From positions 1-38,348 of the IMG/VR virus record IMGVR_UViG_3300035181_000817: a stretch of 38,348 nucleotides of DNA; one strand, given 5' to 3'. The notes under the pieces are model-generated. The model was not told where the DNA came from and did not search any database. It was given only the letters and a program-made list of their open reading frames with translations. Each line of letters opens with the position of its first letter. Position 1 is the stretch's first letter. Positions 1 through 9,333 of the stretch are shown in pieces. The translations under genes and the position numbers were made by a program. The stretch is from a virus.

Positions 1-146
1 ACTCTCCTACATCTTTGCGCATCGGCATCCAGACGAGACGCCTGCGTTCCATAAGCAGATCGTTGCTGCGTGGGATGACCCGCACCCCCGCGTGCTCATC
101 GAAGTGTTCCGAGGCGGCGGGAAATCAACGCTCGCAGAGGAATACC
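1..146. repeat. Contig-end overlap, left copy
   Basis: Matches 38203-38348 except at position 127 (A versus G) and 145 (C versus T). Both differences are third-codon synonymous in terL. The match supports a circular map or circularly permuted molecules, with a unique length of about 38,202 bp. Confidence 0.9.
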
Positions 147-1909
147 TCACGCTTGCTGCGCTGTTCCAAGAGGCGCAATACATCCTGCTTGTCGGCAACA
201 CATACAGCAGTGCGTGTGACCGGCTGGCGAGTATCAAGCATGAGCTAGAAAACAACGAGAAGATCGGCGCAATGTTCGGCTCGGTGCGCGGGGCGACGTG
301 GACGGAGAACGACATCACCCTGTCCAACGGCGTGCGCGTGCAGGCGTTCGGTGCCGGACAGAGCGTGCGCGGGGCGAAGGAAGTGACGCGCAACATGCGC
401 CCTGACCTGGTGCTGATCGACGATCTGGAGGATCGGGAGTCGGTGGCCACGCCAGAAGCGCGGCGCAAGGTGTGGCAGTGGTTCACTCGTGAGCTTGTCC
501 CCGCGTGCGACCCCAAGGCGCGTATCCGCGTCAACGGCACGCCGCTGCACGAGAACTCCATGATTGAGGAACTCAAGCGCAATGCAAACTGGAAGTGCTT
601 GAGCTTCCCCATCTACACCGGAGTAGAACCTGACCGGGTGCCCATGTGGCCTGCGCGGTTCTCGCTGGAGAAGATCAACGAGCTTTATGAGCAGTTCAGG
701 ACGGACGGCGACCTTGCGGGGTTCAGCCAGGAATACCTGCTCAAGCCTATGGACGCGGTAGCCAGCATCTTCGACCGCAACGACATTATCTACGCTGCGC
801 CGTCCCCTGCGCATCTTTACATCCCGCGCATCTTGATCGTTGACCCGGCGCGGACGACAAACCGCTCCACAAGTGCGCGGACGGGCTACGTCGTGGGGTC
901 GTGGGTTGGCAACGAGCTACACGTCCATGAGGCGGTCGGTGGGTTCCACACGCCGTCAGAGCAGATCGAGTATCTCTTCCGGCTCAACGATGCGCATCAC
1001 CCGATGACGGTGGCCGTCGAAGAAGATGGCCTCAACCAGTGGCTCTTGCAGCCCATTCGGGCGGAAATGGTGCGCAGGGCGGACATCTTGCCGTTGCAGC
1101 CGGTCAAGGCCCCGCGTGACAAGATCAGCTTCATCAAGGGGTTGCAGCCGTTCTTCAGGGCGCATGAGGTCAAGTTTCTCAAGCCGCTGCCTGACCTTGA
1201 GGCGGAGCTTGCCAGTTTCCCCCTCGGGCGCGTCGATATTGTCAACGCGCTGGCCTACATGCTTAGGCTTCGGCCAGGGATGCCGGTCTACGCGGCGTTC
1301 AGTTCGGACCACATTCAGCACCGCGTGCCCAACGCCCGAGCAGACTGGTATGTGTTCGTGAACGCCACGCCGGGGATGCTATTTGCAACCCTCGCGTTTG
1401 TGCAGGACGGCCTGTTGAGCGTCGTCAAGGACTGGGTGATCGAGGGGTCGCTCGACGATAGCTTGCGGGCCGTGCTCATGTCCGTCAGCCACGAGATTCC
1501 CACAGGCAAGGTGCCGCAGATTGTGGTGCCGTATGACCGCACGCTCATCAACGACGCGTCGAACTTGCCCGCAACGCTTAAGCGGCTGCGGCTGCAATTC
1601 CGCACCGGGAAGCGGATTGTTGACGCACAGGAAAGCCTCGACTCGGCGTTGCGGCTCCGGCGTAACAATGCGCCTACATTCACCGTCAGCCCCGAGGCGA
1701 CGTGGACGCTCAATGCTCTGGCTGGTGGATATTGCCGCGAAGCAGGGACAGCATCGTTCGCGGTGCGAGAAAACGTTTACAAACACGTTGCGCAGGCGTT
1801 AGAGTCTGGCTATGCGAGTTTGAGCGGTTACGCGCTGGACTCCGAGCGAGACGATCTCGTTTATAGTTACACCAGCACCGGGCGGCCTTACATTTCGATG
1901 CGACGGTAA
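2..1909 (+). CDS. terL: Terminase large subunit, 3' portion (gene continues from 38141 across the contig ends)
   Basis: ATP-driven DNA-packaging motor and nuclease. The window opens inside the gene; joined to the piece at 38141-38348 it gives about 656 residues. The Walker A motif RGGGKST is at nt 110-130, and a Walker B-like LVLIDDLED lies further on. The nuclease domain begins at ILIVDPART, followed by VAVEEDG and an IVNALAYML segment. A typical TerL would end there, but about 200 residues follow (from about nt 1340). These again look like an RNase H-type terminase domain: a VFVNATPG strand, IVVPYDRT, and a terminal ENVYKHVAQALESGY helix like the usual end of TerL. The expected first acidic residue of that copy is Asn. 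Portal follows 45 bp downstream. The family call is firm; the second-domain reading is inference from fold-like spacing. Confidence 0.93.
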   Translation, partial: LSYIFAHRHPDETPAFHKQIVAAWDDPHPRVLIEVFRGGGKSTLAEEYLTLAALFQEAQYILLVGNTYSSACDRLASIKHELENNEKIGAMFGSVRGATWTENDITLSNGVRVQAFGAGQSVRGAKEVTRNMRPDLVLIDDLEDRESVATPEARRKVWQWFTRELVPACDPKARIRVNGTPLHENSMIEELKRNANWKCLSFPIYTGVEPDRVPMWPARFSLEKINELYEQFRTDGDLAGFSQEYLLKPMDAVASIFDRNDIIYAAPSPAHLYIPRILIVDPARTTNRSTSARTGYVVGSWVGNELHVHEAVGGFHTPSEQIEYLFRLNDAHHPMTVAVEEDGLNQWLLQPIRAEMVRRADILPLQPVKAPRDKISFIKGLQPFFRAHEVKFLKPLPDLEAELASFPLGRVDIVNALAYMLRLRPGMPVYAAFSSDHIQHRVPNARADWYVFVNATPGMLFATLAFVQDGLLSVVKDWVIEGSLDDSLRAVLMSVSHEIPTGKVPQIVVPYDRTLINDASNLPATLKRLRLQFRTGKRIVDAQESLDSALRLRRNNAPTFTVSPEATWTLNALAGGYCREAGTASFAVRENVYKHVAQALESGYASLSGYALDSERDDLVYSYTSTGRPYISMRR

Positions 1910-1954
1910 ATGCTTAAGCCGCCAGCCCCAATTACATTCTTGCATGGCCGATAA

Positions 1955-4057
1955 ATGACTGAAGATGACCGCGATCTAGAGCAGGAGCAAGAACGAGATT
2001 ACGTCACCAAAAAAGACGTGCTCGAACAAGCTAAAGAGGTCTACCGAGACGTGATCGAGGCATACCTTGCCCGCGAGGATCGTGATCGGGACATTGAGAA
2101 GTTTTGGGACATTTACAACTGCAAGCTGGGCGACGATCAGGCTTACGCTGGTAAGTCGAAGGTATTTGTGCCCATTGTGCGTGACGCGGTGGAAGCGCGG
2201 ACGCTGCGGTTTAGCAACGCCCTCTTCCCGAGTAATGGGCGATACGTCGAGTGCATTTCCAGCACGCAAGATACGGCACGGGCGCTGACGGCGCTACAAA
2301 ACCACTATGTGCGTGCGAGCCGACTGCGCGAAGTAATTACGTCACTGTTGCGTGCTGGCGACATTACGGGCCAATACAGCCTGTATGTGGACTGGCAGAC
2401 GCGAGCACGCACCGTCACTGAGCGGCAGCTAGAGGAAGTGCTGACTCCTGAGGGGCTGCCGACCGGCGTGCAGATCGAGACGGAAAAGGAAGTCGAGGTT
2501 GAAGTAGGCCTGCCGGATGTGTGGGTGATCGCCGACCAAGACCTGGCGGTCATCCCGGCGACGGTGGACAACATCGACGACGCGGACGTGGTAGCCGTCA
2601 CTTTGCGGGCGACGAAGTCTTGGCTGCGCGAGCGCAAGGATCAGTTCTCGCCGAAGCAATACAAGCGGGCGATGGAGCTGTTCTCCGTCTCGTCGGACCG
2701 CAAGGAGAACCCCAACCATCCCGACGACCCTAAGCGGCAGGCCAAGGAAGCCGGGGTTAAGAGCGACAAAGGCACAAAACACTTGATGCTGCATCAGGTG
2801 TGGTGCAATCTGAAAATTGACGGGGAATACACACCTTGTTACTTTGTCGCCTTCGGGCCGGACGAGTTCTTGACGATCAAGAAAAACCCGTTTTGGGGGC
2901 AACGCCCGCCCATTATTTCGGCGCCGGTCAAAAAACTGCCGGGGAGTTTTTGGGGCGTCAGCCCGATCAAGGCCGTTGCCCAGTTGCAGTATCAAGCGAA
3001 CGATGCGGTCAATATGGGGATGGACGCTGCGCAGTATGCTCTTGCGCCTATCGTCATGACGAACCCAGAGCGCAACCCTCGCGTGGGGTCGATGGTGCTG
3101 GAAATGGCCGCCGTGTGGGAAACCAGCCCGCAGGACACGCAGATTTTGCAGTTCCCGAAGCTGTGGCAGGACGCTTTGCAACTGGTCGCAGCCACAAAGT
3201 CGCAGATTCAGGAGAGTTTCGGCCTCAACCCGGCCATGATGCCGATGGGTGGGTCGCCGTCACGCAAGCCGACGCAAGCCCAGGTGGCACTGGAACAGCA
3301 AGTGACGATAGAAGGGATCAGCGACGCTGTTCGCGTGCTGGAGTCGTTCATTTTGACGCCTCTGGTTGAGCGGATCTTTGAGTATGACCAGCAGTTTCGC
3401 GATAAAGACGCCAGCATTGAGCACTTTGGCGAGCTAGGCTATGAGGCAGAACTGGAGCGCGTGCCTCCGGTGCAGTGGGGAACGCGGTATCGGTTCGTGT
3501 GGAACGGCGTGCAGCGGATGCAGAACACGCAAAACGTCCAGCAAATGATCGCTGCGATGAACGTGCTGCGCGGGATTCCACCCGCACAACTCGGCGGGCG
3601 CACGCTCGACATTGGGCCGATCCTGGATGTGCTGACCGACACCGTGTTTGGCCCCAGGTTGGCAAGCCGTATTCTCAAGTCGCCGCGAGAAACGTTGAGT
3701 ATCGACCCGCGCCTGGAAAACGAAATGCTGATCCAGAACATGCCGGTTGTTCCAAGCCCGATGGACAACGACGCCGAGCACATTCAGATGCACCACATGG
3801 CCGCCATGCAGACTGGCGACCCGACGCACCAGATTGCGTCGCACATTCAGCTTCACAACCGCCAGATGCAGCAGAAAGCCGCTGCCCAAGCCCCGCAAGG
3901 CGCACCAGGAATTCCTGGCGGTGCGGGGCCGGGTGTGCCGGGGACGCCACGCATTGGCGGGCAAGCAGTTGGGCCGCGCGGTGTAGCGCAGCAGCCCCCT
4001 GGTGCAGTTCACCCCGACCAGATGCACGCGCCGGGGGCTATGCCTCGGAAAATGTAA
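1955..4057 (+). CDS. Portal protein (head-tail connector)
   Basis: A 700-residue protein between terL and the scaffold/capsid pair, the position and size of P22-like portal proteins, which form the dodecameric DNA channel at one head vertex. The N-terminus is highly charged (a DDRDLEQEQERD stretch) and predicted helical. The middle alternates mixed beta and helical segments. The last ~90 residues are Met/His/Gln-rich and then Pro/Gly-rich, plausibly a disordered tail. The ATG at 1955 is the first start after terL; no strong Shine-Dalgarno sequence is visible, so coupling to terL is possible. Assignment rests on size, order and general resemblance; no short diagnostic motif exists. Confidence 0.85.
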   Translation: MTEDDRDLEQEQERDYVTKKDVLEQAKEVYRDVIEAYLAREDRDRDIEKFWDIYNCKLGDDQAYAGKSKVFVPIVRDAVEARTLRFSNALFPSNGRYVECISSTQDTARALTALQNHYVRASRLREVITSLLRAGDITGQYSLYVDWQTRARTVTERQLEEVLTPEGLPTGVQIETEKEVEVEVGLPDVWVIADQDLAVIPATVDNIDDADVVAVTLRATKSWLRERKDQFSPKQYKRAMELFSVSSDRKENPNHPDDPKRQAKEAGVKSDKGTKHLMLHQVWCNLKIDGEYTPCYFVAFGPDEFLTIKKNPFWGQRPPIISAPVKKLPGSFWGVSPIKAVAQLQYQANDAVNMGMDAAQYALAPIVMTNPERNPRVGSMVLEMAAVWETSPQDTQILQFPKLWQDALQLVAATKSQIQESFGLNPAMMPMGGSPSRKPTQAQVALEQQVTIEGISDAVRVLESFILTPLVERIFEYDQQFRDKDASIEHFGELGYEAELERVPPVQWGTRYRFVWNGVQRMQNTQNVQQMIAAMNVLRGIPPAQLGGRTLDIGPILDVLTDTVFGPRLASRILKSPRETLSIDPRLENEMLIQNMPVVPSPMDNDAEHIQMHHMAAMQTGDPTHQIASHIQLHNRQMQQKAAAQAPQGAPGIPGGAGPGVPGTPRIGGQAVGPRGVAQQPPGAVHPDQMHAPGAMPRKM

Positions 4058-4197
4058 TGCTCACTCAGGAGGCTGTTATGCTGCATTGACAGGTTGAGTG
4101 TTGCAATTTGTTTGGTTTGCTGTAGTATTTGCACAGCATCGACTGACGTCCGTAAGACGTTGTTCGACTTGTGGCCGTAAGCACACTAGAGGTAAGC
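4058..4197 (+). other. Intergenic gap between portal and scaffold, possible weak promoter
   Basis: This is the longest gap in the head-gene block (140 bp). It is more AT-rich than its surroundings and holds a TTGCAA (4101-4106), a 16-bp spacer and TAGTAT (4123-4128), a weak sigma70-like match. A TTGACA at 4086 has no partner at normal spacing. An internal promoter boosting scaffold and capsid expression is possible but unproven. The AGAGGT ribosome site of the scaffold gene sits at the right edge. Confidence 0.3.
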
Positions 4198-4965
4198 ATG
4201 AACGACGATCAAGAATTTGAAGGTGGCTTGGATGAAATCGACACGGAGCAAATCACTCCCAACGGTGACGAAAATGGCGACGCACAGCAAGGCGCTGATG
4301 AGAATGCCGAAGTCGTCGGCCAAGATGGAAGTGAAGACGCCGACGCCGATGACGAAGCCATTGCCGAGGCTGCTCGCGCCGCGCAAGCGGAGCAAGTAAG
4401 CCGTTCTTCAAGAGCACAAGACCGGATTCGCCGGCAACAGGAGGAATTGCAACGCGAGCGTCAAGCACGCGAATCGGCAGAACGAGAACGTCAGCTATTG
4501 CTGCAACAGCTTGAGCAACAGCGTGCCGCGCTGGAACAGGCTCGACAGCAGCAATATCTTGAAACGCTCGACCCCGCCGAACGCCAAGCGTATTTGCTTC
4601 AGCAACGCATGGAGCAAATGCAGCGTGAGATGCAGCAACAGCAGTTCAGCCAGCAGGACATGATGGACAAGATGGCGTTTCAGCAGCGTGCGCTGCAAAA
4701 CCCGATGATTGGCAAGTATGTCGATCGGGTTGAGCAGACGCTGATGCAGATGCGTGCAAAAGGCCAGACTGCCCCCCGCGAGTCGATTTTGAAATTTTTG
4801 GTCGGTGAAGATGTGCTTACCAAGGCTCCGGCGTCTATCGCCAAAGCCGCTAAAGCCGCTTCTAAGTCTACGTCCAAGCCGCTACGCGCTCGTGGCAATG
4901 CCGCCCCAGGCGCAGCGGATGAAGATGCAGATCTGGAAGAACGCCTCTCTCGGATCACCTTTTAA
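4198..4965 (+). CDS. Putative capsid scaffolding protein
   Basis: A 255-residue protein immediately before the major capsid gene, the usual place of a podovirus scaffold, which guides procapsid assembly and is lost from the mature head. The first ~65 residues are strongly acidic (Asp/Glu/Asn). Residues ~80-165 are Gln/Arg/Glu-rich and read as a long coiled coil. The C-terminus is Ala/Lys-rich, ending in an acidic-basic helix, consistent with a capsid-binding tail. The ATG at 4198 is preferred over a GTG at 4171 because AGAGGT lies just upstream of it. No family motif is recognised; the call relies on composition and synteny. Confidence 0.7.
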   Translation: MNDDQEFEGGLDEIDTEQITPNGDENGDAQQGADENAEVVGQDGSEDADADDEAIAEAARAAQAEQVSRSSRAQDRIRRQQEELQRERQARESAERERQLLLQQLEQQRAALEQARQQQYLETLDPAERQAYLLQQRMEQMQREMQQQQFSQQDMMDKMAFQQRALQNPMIGKYVDRVEQTLMQMRAKGQTAPRESILKFLVGEDVLTKAPASIAKAAKAASKSTSKPLRARGNAAPGAADEDADLEERLSRITF

Positions 4966-4977
4966 GGACTTTGCATC

Positions 4978-6315
4978 ATGGCAACAAACAACGCCGCCAA
5001 CTTTGCCGCAGACGTCGGTAAATATATTCAGAAAAAGACGCTGGAGTTGACTCAGCGCCAGATTGTTGTGTCTCAACTCGCGGAGCGGGTTGAGCTGCCG
5101 AAAGGCATGGGCACAACCTACTATGCGTTCCGTTACGAGCGCGTCCCCCTGCCCTACACCACCTTGTCGGAAGGCGTGCCCTCCGCTGGCGAGACGATGA
5201 CGATTACGCAAGTGACCGGCACCGTGGCGCAGTGGGGCGACCTGATCCGCATCACGGACGTTGCTGAACTGACCATTAACCACCCGGTCTTTAAGAAGGC
5301 CGTGGAGCTGATCGGTTTGCAGGCGACGGAAACCATTGAACGCAACACGTTCAATGCGATCATGGGCGGCACGCAGGTCAACTACGTTGGCGCTGTGGGC
5401 GCACGGGCTAGCCTGACGAACAGCTCCGTCCTGACCCCGCACGAGCTTAACCGTGCAATGGGCACGCTGTTCACCAACGGCGCACGGTATTACATGGGCG
5501 GCGGCGAGACGGACATCAAGATGAAGCCCGCCGCAAACCCCAAGGGCGTCACCGCTGCGACTGCTCCGCACTACGTGGCCGTCATTCACCCGCTGGTCGA
5601 GCAAGACTTGCGCGAGAACTCGACGGTTGTGACCGCATGGCAATACAGCGACGTTGGCAAGCTGTATAACAACGAGATCGGCCAGTGGTCCGGTGTGCGG
5701 TTTACCCGCTCCAACCTTGTCCCGGCGTGGACGGGTGCGGCGGCTGTCTCCGGCACGGCAGGCACTGCGGGTTCGCTGGCGACGGGCACCTACTACGTCC
5801 AGGTTACGGCCTCGGATATCAACACCAACTACGAGCGGGTGATCTACCAGCCGTCTACGGGCATCAGCGTGACGGGGCCGACCGGCTCCATTAGCGTTAC
5901 GGTGCCGAGCACGGCAGGCTACACCTACAACGTGTATGTTGGCACGTCGTCTCCCCCGACGAACCTCGGCTTGTCCGCTTCCGGCCCGACGACTGGCCCG
6001 CTGTCTGGCAACGCGACGCAAATCGCCCCCGGATCGACGGTTGTCATCACTGGCCTTGGCGTGTCGCAAACCGCGCCTGCGGCTCCCGCAACCGGCGTGA
6101 CGGTCTATCCTACCTTCATCTTTGGTAAGGAAGCGTTCGCGCAAGTCGAGCTTGACTCGCTCAAGACGTTCTACCTGACTGGCGCGGACAAGTTTGACCC
6201 GCAAAACCAAACCCGCGTGGTGTCTTGGAAGGTCTTTTACGGCACGATGATCATGAACAACCAGTTCTTCATGCGCATCGAGTCTGGATCGGCCTTCTCG
6301 CCCACCTTTGGCTAA
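4978..6315 (+). CDS. Major capsid protein, N4-gp56 family, with inserted Ig-like region
   Basis: The main head-shell subunit, 445 residues. The N-terminal part (YIQKKTLELTQRQIVVSQLA, then the KGMGTTYYAFRYERV strand and TLSEGVPSAGETM loop) and the C-terminal TRVVSWKVFYG segment match the N4-gp56-type HK97-fold capsid pattern. Residues ~252-373 are different: Gly/Ser/Thr-rich, with GTYYVQVTAS, YNVYVGT and VVITGLGV strands, resembling an Ig or fibronectin-like beta domain inserted between the LVPAW and FIFGKEAFAQV segments of the core. A good ribosome site (AAGGA) precedes the ATG at 4978. A strong terminator follows. Confidence 0.9.
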   Translation: MATNNAANFAADVGKYIQKKTLELTQRQIVVSQLAERVELPKGMGTTYYAFRYERVPLPYTTLSEGVPSAGETMTITQVTGTVAQWGDLIRITDVAELTINHPVFKKAVELIGLQATETIERNTFNAIMGGTQVNYVGAVGARASLTNSSVLTPHELNRAMGTLFTNGARYYMGGGETDIKMKPAANPKGVTAATAPHYVAVIHPLVEQDLRENSTVVTAWQYSDVGKLYNNEIGQWSGVRFTRSNLVPAWTGAAAVSGTAGTAGSLATGTYYVQVTASDINTNYERVIYQPSTGISVTGPTGSISVTVPSTAGYTYNVYVGTSSPPTNLGLSASGPTTGPLSGNATQIAPGSTVVITGLGVSQTAPAAPATGVTVYPTFIFGKEAFAQVELDSLKTFYLTGADKFDPQNQTRVVSWKVFYGTMIMNNQFFMRIESGSAFSPTFG

Positions 6316-6323
6316 TGGTTAAC

Positions 6324-6355
6324 CTGACGGGGCTAAGTGCCCCGTCAGTTTCTTT
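6324..6355 (+). terminator. Rho-independent terminator after the major capsid gene
   Basis: A perfect 10-bp stem (6324-6333 paired with 6339-6348), a 5-nt loop and a TTTCTTT tract. It lies between the capsid stop codon and the ribosome site of the next gene, so it probably reduces transcription of downstream tail genes relative to capsid. Confidence 0.85.
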
Positions 6356-6364
6356 GGAGCAAGC

Positions 6365-6673
6365 ATGAACGACAAACTTGAAGCACAAATTCGCGAAGCC
6401 GCGGCAGCCGTCAAGGCGAAAAAAGAGGACAAGCCGGTCGAGATCGAAGTCGAGTATGAGGAAGTGTTCATCGACCTTCCTCCGCATAGCAGCCATCTCT
6501 CGATTGACGGGCGGCATTTTCACCAAGGCGCGTCTTACAAGGTCACGAAGGCGCAGGCTGCATCAATGCGTGATATCATGAGCCGCGCTTGGGCGCACGA
6601 GCAAGAAGTTCGCGGCCAGCGCAAGCCCTTCGACGCATATCGTCGTCAACGTGAGTTCAGCCTGAGAGGTTAA
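6365..6673 (+). CDS. Conserved-looking small protein downstream of capsid, function unknown
   Basis: A 102-residue protein preceded by GGAG. The N-terminus is a charged Ala/Lys/Glu helix (to ~residue 25), then a VEIEVEYEEVFIDLP acidic strand and a compact region with the LSIDGRHFHQGASYKV motif, then a basic Arg-rich tail. The middle resembles small head proteins that recognise a short beta module, but I do not recognise a named family. Its place between capsid and adaptor suggests a head decoration or completion role; this is inference. Confidence 0.7.
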   Translation: MNDKLEAQIREAAAAVKAKKEDKPVEIEVEYEEVFIDLPPHSSHLSIDGRHFHQGASYKVTKAQAASMRDIMSRAWAHEQEVRGQRKPFDAYRRQREFSLRG

Positions 6674-6676
6674 TCT

Positions 6677-7045
6677 ATGAGTGAAAAAAGCAGCGTTGGG
6701 TATGTCTATCAGTTTGCGGCAACTGTCGCAGACGGGATGAGCGTCACCTTCAACGGGAACTTTCCGATCGGTGTATCGACTGAAGCGATCAACGCTGAGA
6801 TCGACCGTTTTCGTGCCGTGGCCGAGCGGCAACGCGCCAAGAACGAAGTCAAGATGCTTGAAGCGATGCTGATCGAGAAAGAGTCGATGATTCGTAACGC
6901 CGAACTGGATTTGAGCCAGTATCTCAAGAAGCACAAGGACGGCGACGACTTTTCTGACCGGCTCAAGGCGAAGATCGAGGAGCTGTCGCTCGACTACAAG
7001 CGCGGCGTCAAACAGCTCGAAGAAACGCGGGCCAAGGCGGTTTAA
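6677..7045 (+). CDS. Coiled-coil protein of the head region, function unknown
   Basis: 122 residues with a GAGAGG ribosome site. Residues 1-35 form a short beta-like segment (VYQFAATVADGMSVTFNG). The remainder is a nearly continuous charged helix likely to form a coiled coil. Its stop codon overlaps the start of the adaptor gene (TAATG), implying translational coupling. A structural or assembly role is plausible; no family is recognised. Confidence 0.7.
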   Translation: MSEKSSVGYVYQFAATVADGMSVTFNGNFPIGVSTEAINAEIDRFRAVAERQRAKNEVKMLEAMLIEKESMIRNAELDLSQYLKKHKDGDDFSDRLKAKIEELSLDYKRGVKQLEETRAKAV

Positions 7046-7713
7046 TGCTTACGGCGCAGCAGATCATTACTTACGCTTTGCAGATTGCAAAAGCGCCTGG
7101 GTATACCGTGCAGGCGGGTGATCTGCTCAACATGCGCCTTGCGACGCTGGCGCGCACCTATGACCTGGACGTGCTGCTCAAAACAGCCCAGTTCTCGGTG
7201 GCCGCTGGCGTTCAAACTTACACCCTCCCTGCGGACTACGTTCGCGGGCACGAACTCTGGTATTACATTGGCGGCCTGCCGCAGCCGATGCGGCAGATTA
7301 GCTTGCCCGACTACGACCGGATCAACGTCGGCAATGTCGCGATGGCGTATCCGACGATGTGGGCAAGCAATCCGGCAGCCGGGACGCTGCACTTGTATCC
7401 CATGCCGAACAGCACAATCGCGTTCACGCTGCGGTATTGGAGCCAGCCGTCAGATATTGCAAGCCCCGCAACGTCCAGCGTTGTGCCGTGGTTTCCTGAC
7501 AGCGACTATCTGCTCACGGCGCTTGCCGCAGACGTGATGCGCTTGACCGATGACACACGCCAGCCTCAATACGCGGCTGAAGCGCAAAACAAGTTGCAAG
7601 CGTTCTTGAAGATGCAAGGCGACCGCGAGAACCATGCCCGCACTGTCAAGCTCGGCAACTCGTTCGCGGGTGGATCAGGCCGGCTGCCGCCGTCTAAAGT
7701 TACGGGGTTCTAA
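7045..7713 (+). CDS. Head-tail adaptor protein (P22 gp4 / tail-tubular A-like)
   Basis: 222 residues. The N-terminal helices (TAQQIITYALQIAKAPGY) followed by a YTLPADYVRGHELWYY region, a beta-rich middle and a helical C-terminus with LTALAADVMRLTDD are characteristic of the podovirus ring that docks on the portal and carries the tail nozzle. It is coupled to the gene before it and sits directly upstream of the nozzle gene, the order seen in P22-like and T7-like tails. Family call by pattern and synteny. Confidence 0.75.
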   Translation: MLTAQQIITYALQIAKAPGYTVQAGDLLNMRLATLARTYDLDVLLKTAQFSVAAGVQTYTLPADYVRGHELWYYIGGLPQPMRQISLPDYDRINVGNVAMAYPTMWASNPAAGTLHLYPMPNSTIAFTLRYWSQPSDIASPATSSVVPWFPDSDYLLTALAADVMRLTDDTRQPQYAAEAQNKLQAFLKMQGDRENHARTVKLGNSFAGGSGRLPPSKVTGF

Positions 7714-9333
7714 ATGCTCCGCACCCCGGCAATCTACCAGTGGCGCCCGGTAGGTCTATCTGATGCGCGGGACGGTAAGCTGTCGTTCCCCGGCGCTTGT
7801 AAACTGCTGACGAACCTGATTCACGATCCGGTCAGTAACAACATGCTGGCCCCGCGCCCTGCCAGCACGAGCATCACAACGTTCAGCGGGTTTACATCCC
7901 CCGGCGTTGTGTCTGTCATGATTTCCGTCGGCACGCGCGTCTTTGGCATGGTCGCCAGCGGGCTTAACCCCGGCTTTGACCAACCGTTTTGCTACGACAC
8001 GGCAACTAATGCGTTTGTGTCCATTAGCGGCGTCGCCAGCAACAATGTGCCTGTAACGCAAGGCACGAGCGGCGCGTGGACGCCCCCTTGCATGGCGGTG
8101 GTGGGCAACTATATCGTCATCACGCATCCGGGCTATACGCTGTCCAGTGGCCCAATCGGGACGATCAACCTGACGACGCTGGCCTACAGCACTGGCAACA
8201 TGATGAACGGCTCGACCGCCGTGTTGAGCGCCGTGCCCACGGCAGTTGCGCAGTTCTACGGGCGTGCGTGGTATGCAGTGGGCAACCAAGCCTACTTCAG
8301 CGACTCACTTTACCCGTTGCGGCAGACTAACGCGGGGCAAGTGTTGACGCTTGGCGCAAGCACCGAGGCAATCACCGTTTTTGTGCCGCAAGGTATCTCG
8401 ACTGCGACGCAGGGCATTTTGTCTGCGCTGATCGCATTCAAGGCGAACTCAATTTGGCAGATTACGGGCGACTGGAACTATGGCGGGTCAACGAGCGGCG
8501 GCAACCTTGCGCTGAACCAGATCACCGCCAGCGTCGGCTGTTCTGCGCCTCGCACGGCAGTTCCAACGCCTACGGGTATCATGTTCATGGCTGTGGACGG
8601 CATCCGCACCATCCCGACGATGAGCATGGCTGTGACGGAGCCAAACCCTGACGTGGTGTATCCGTTCTTCAACTGCACGCAGCCGACACGCGCTTGCGCG
8701 GCCTACAGTGCTGACACGTATCGCATTTCTCTTGATACGGTGACGACAACGGACGTGCTCGGGCGGTTTGAGTATTGGTTCCCGCTCAAAGTCGGCAAGT
8801 GGAGCGGGCCGCACACATTTCCAGCCGACGTAATCACGCCGCTTGGCAACTCGTTCATCGTTGCGGTTAACAGCATTGGCGCGCAACTGTTTCAAAGCAA
8901 CGCTTACACTACAGCCGGCGACTCCTTTACGGAGAACGGCGCTCCGCTGACGATCAACATGACCAGCGCCCTGATTGATCCAGCCCCGCCGATGGCGGAA
9001 AAGGCGTCTGTCGAAATGATCGTCTCCGCTGTTTATGGTGCGCAGTCCTACACGGTGCAGGTTCTTGACAGCCAAGGAAACCTAATCAACCAAGCACAGC
9101 TGTCGCCTATCAATACCCCGTCTACTTGGGGCGGTGCTGGCATTGTGTGGGGCAACCCAGGAACCGTATGGGCACCGTCGCCCTACAACTCCAGCGCGTC
9201 GCCGTTGGCGTTCCCTGCGCCACTCGTGTTCAAAACGTGTCAAATTGTTCTTTCTGGTAACAGCGGTTACTATTTCCGTCTAGGGCGGTTTGATTTCCGC
9301 TACGAGGCGCTTCAATACACTGGGGCGGGCTAA
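7714..9333 (+). CDS. Tail nozzle / DNA stabilisation protein (P22 gp10 or tail-tubular B-like)
   Basis: 539 residues, almost entirely beta-strand with repeated short Gly/Ser/Thr blades, fitting the beta-propeller nozzle that plugs a short tail. Hallmark-like segments include LLTNLIHDPVSN near the N-terminus, FYGRAWYAVGNQAYFSDS in the middle, and SIWQITGDW. It starts just after the adaptor stop and its own stop overlaps the fibre start (TAATG at 9331-9335). Homologues form hexamers in the tail. Confidence 0.75.
   Translation: MLRTPAIYQWRPVGLSDARDGKLSFPGACKLLTNLIHDPVSNNMLAPRPASTSITTFSGFTSPGVVSVMISVGTRVFGMVASGLNPGFDQPFCYDTATNAFVSISGVASNNVPVTQGTSGAWTPPCMAVVGNYIVITHPGYTLSSGPIGTINLTTLAYSTGNMMNGSTAVLSAVPTAVAQFYGRAWYAVGNQAYFSDSLYPLRQTNAGQVLTLGASTEAITVFVPQGISTATQGILSALIAFKANSIWQITGDWNYGGSTSGGNLALNQITASVGCSAPRTAVPTPTGIMFMAVDGIRTIPTMSMAVTEPNPDVVYPFFNCTQPTRACAAYSADTYRISLDTVTTTDVLGRFEYWFPLKVGKWSGPHTFPADVITPLGNSFIVAVNSIGAQLFQSNAYTTAGDSFTENGAPLTINMTSALIDPAPPMAEKASVEMIVSAVYGAQSYTVQVLDSQGNLINQAQLSPINTPSTWGGAGIVWGNPGTVWAPSPYNSSASPLAFPAPLVFKTCQIVLSGNSGYYFRLGRFDFRYEALQYTGAG

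Noticed and set aside
4882-6210. 442-residue minus-strand open frame opposite the capsid gene
   Set aside because: It is a mirror of the GC-rich capsid coding sequence, with Arg/Ala/Gly/His-rich composition and no motif or ribosome site.
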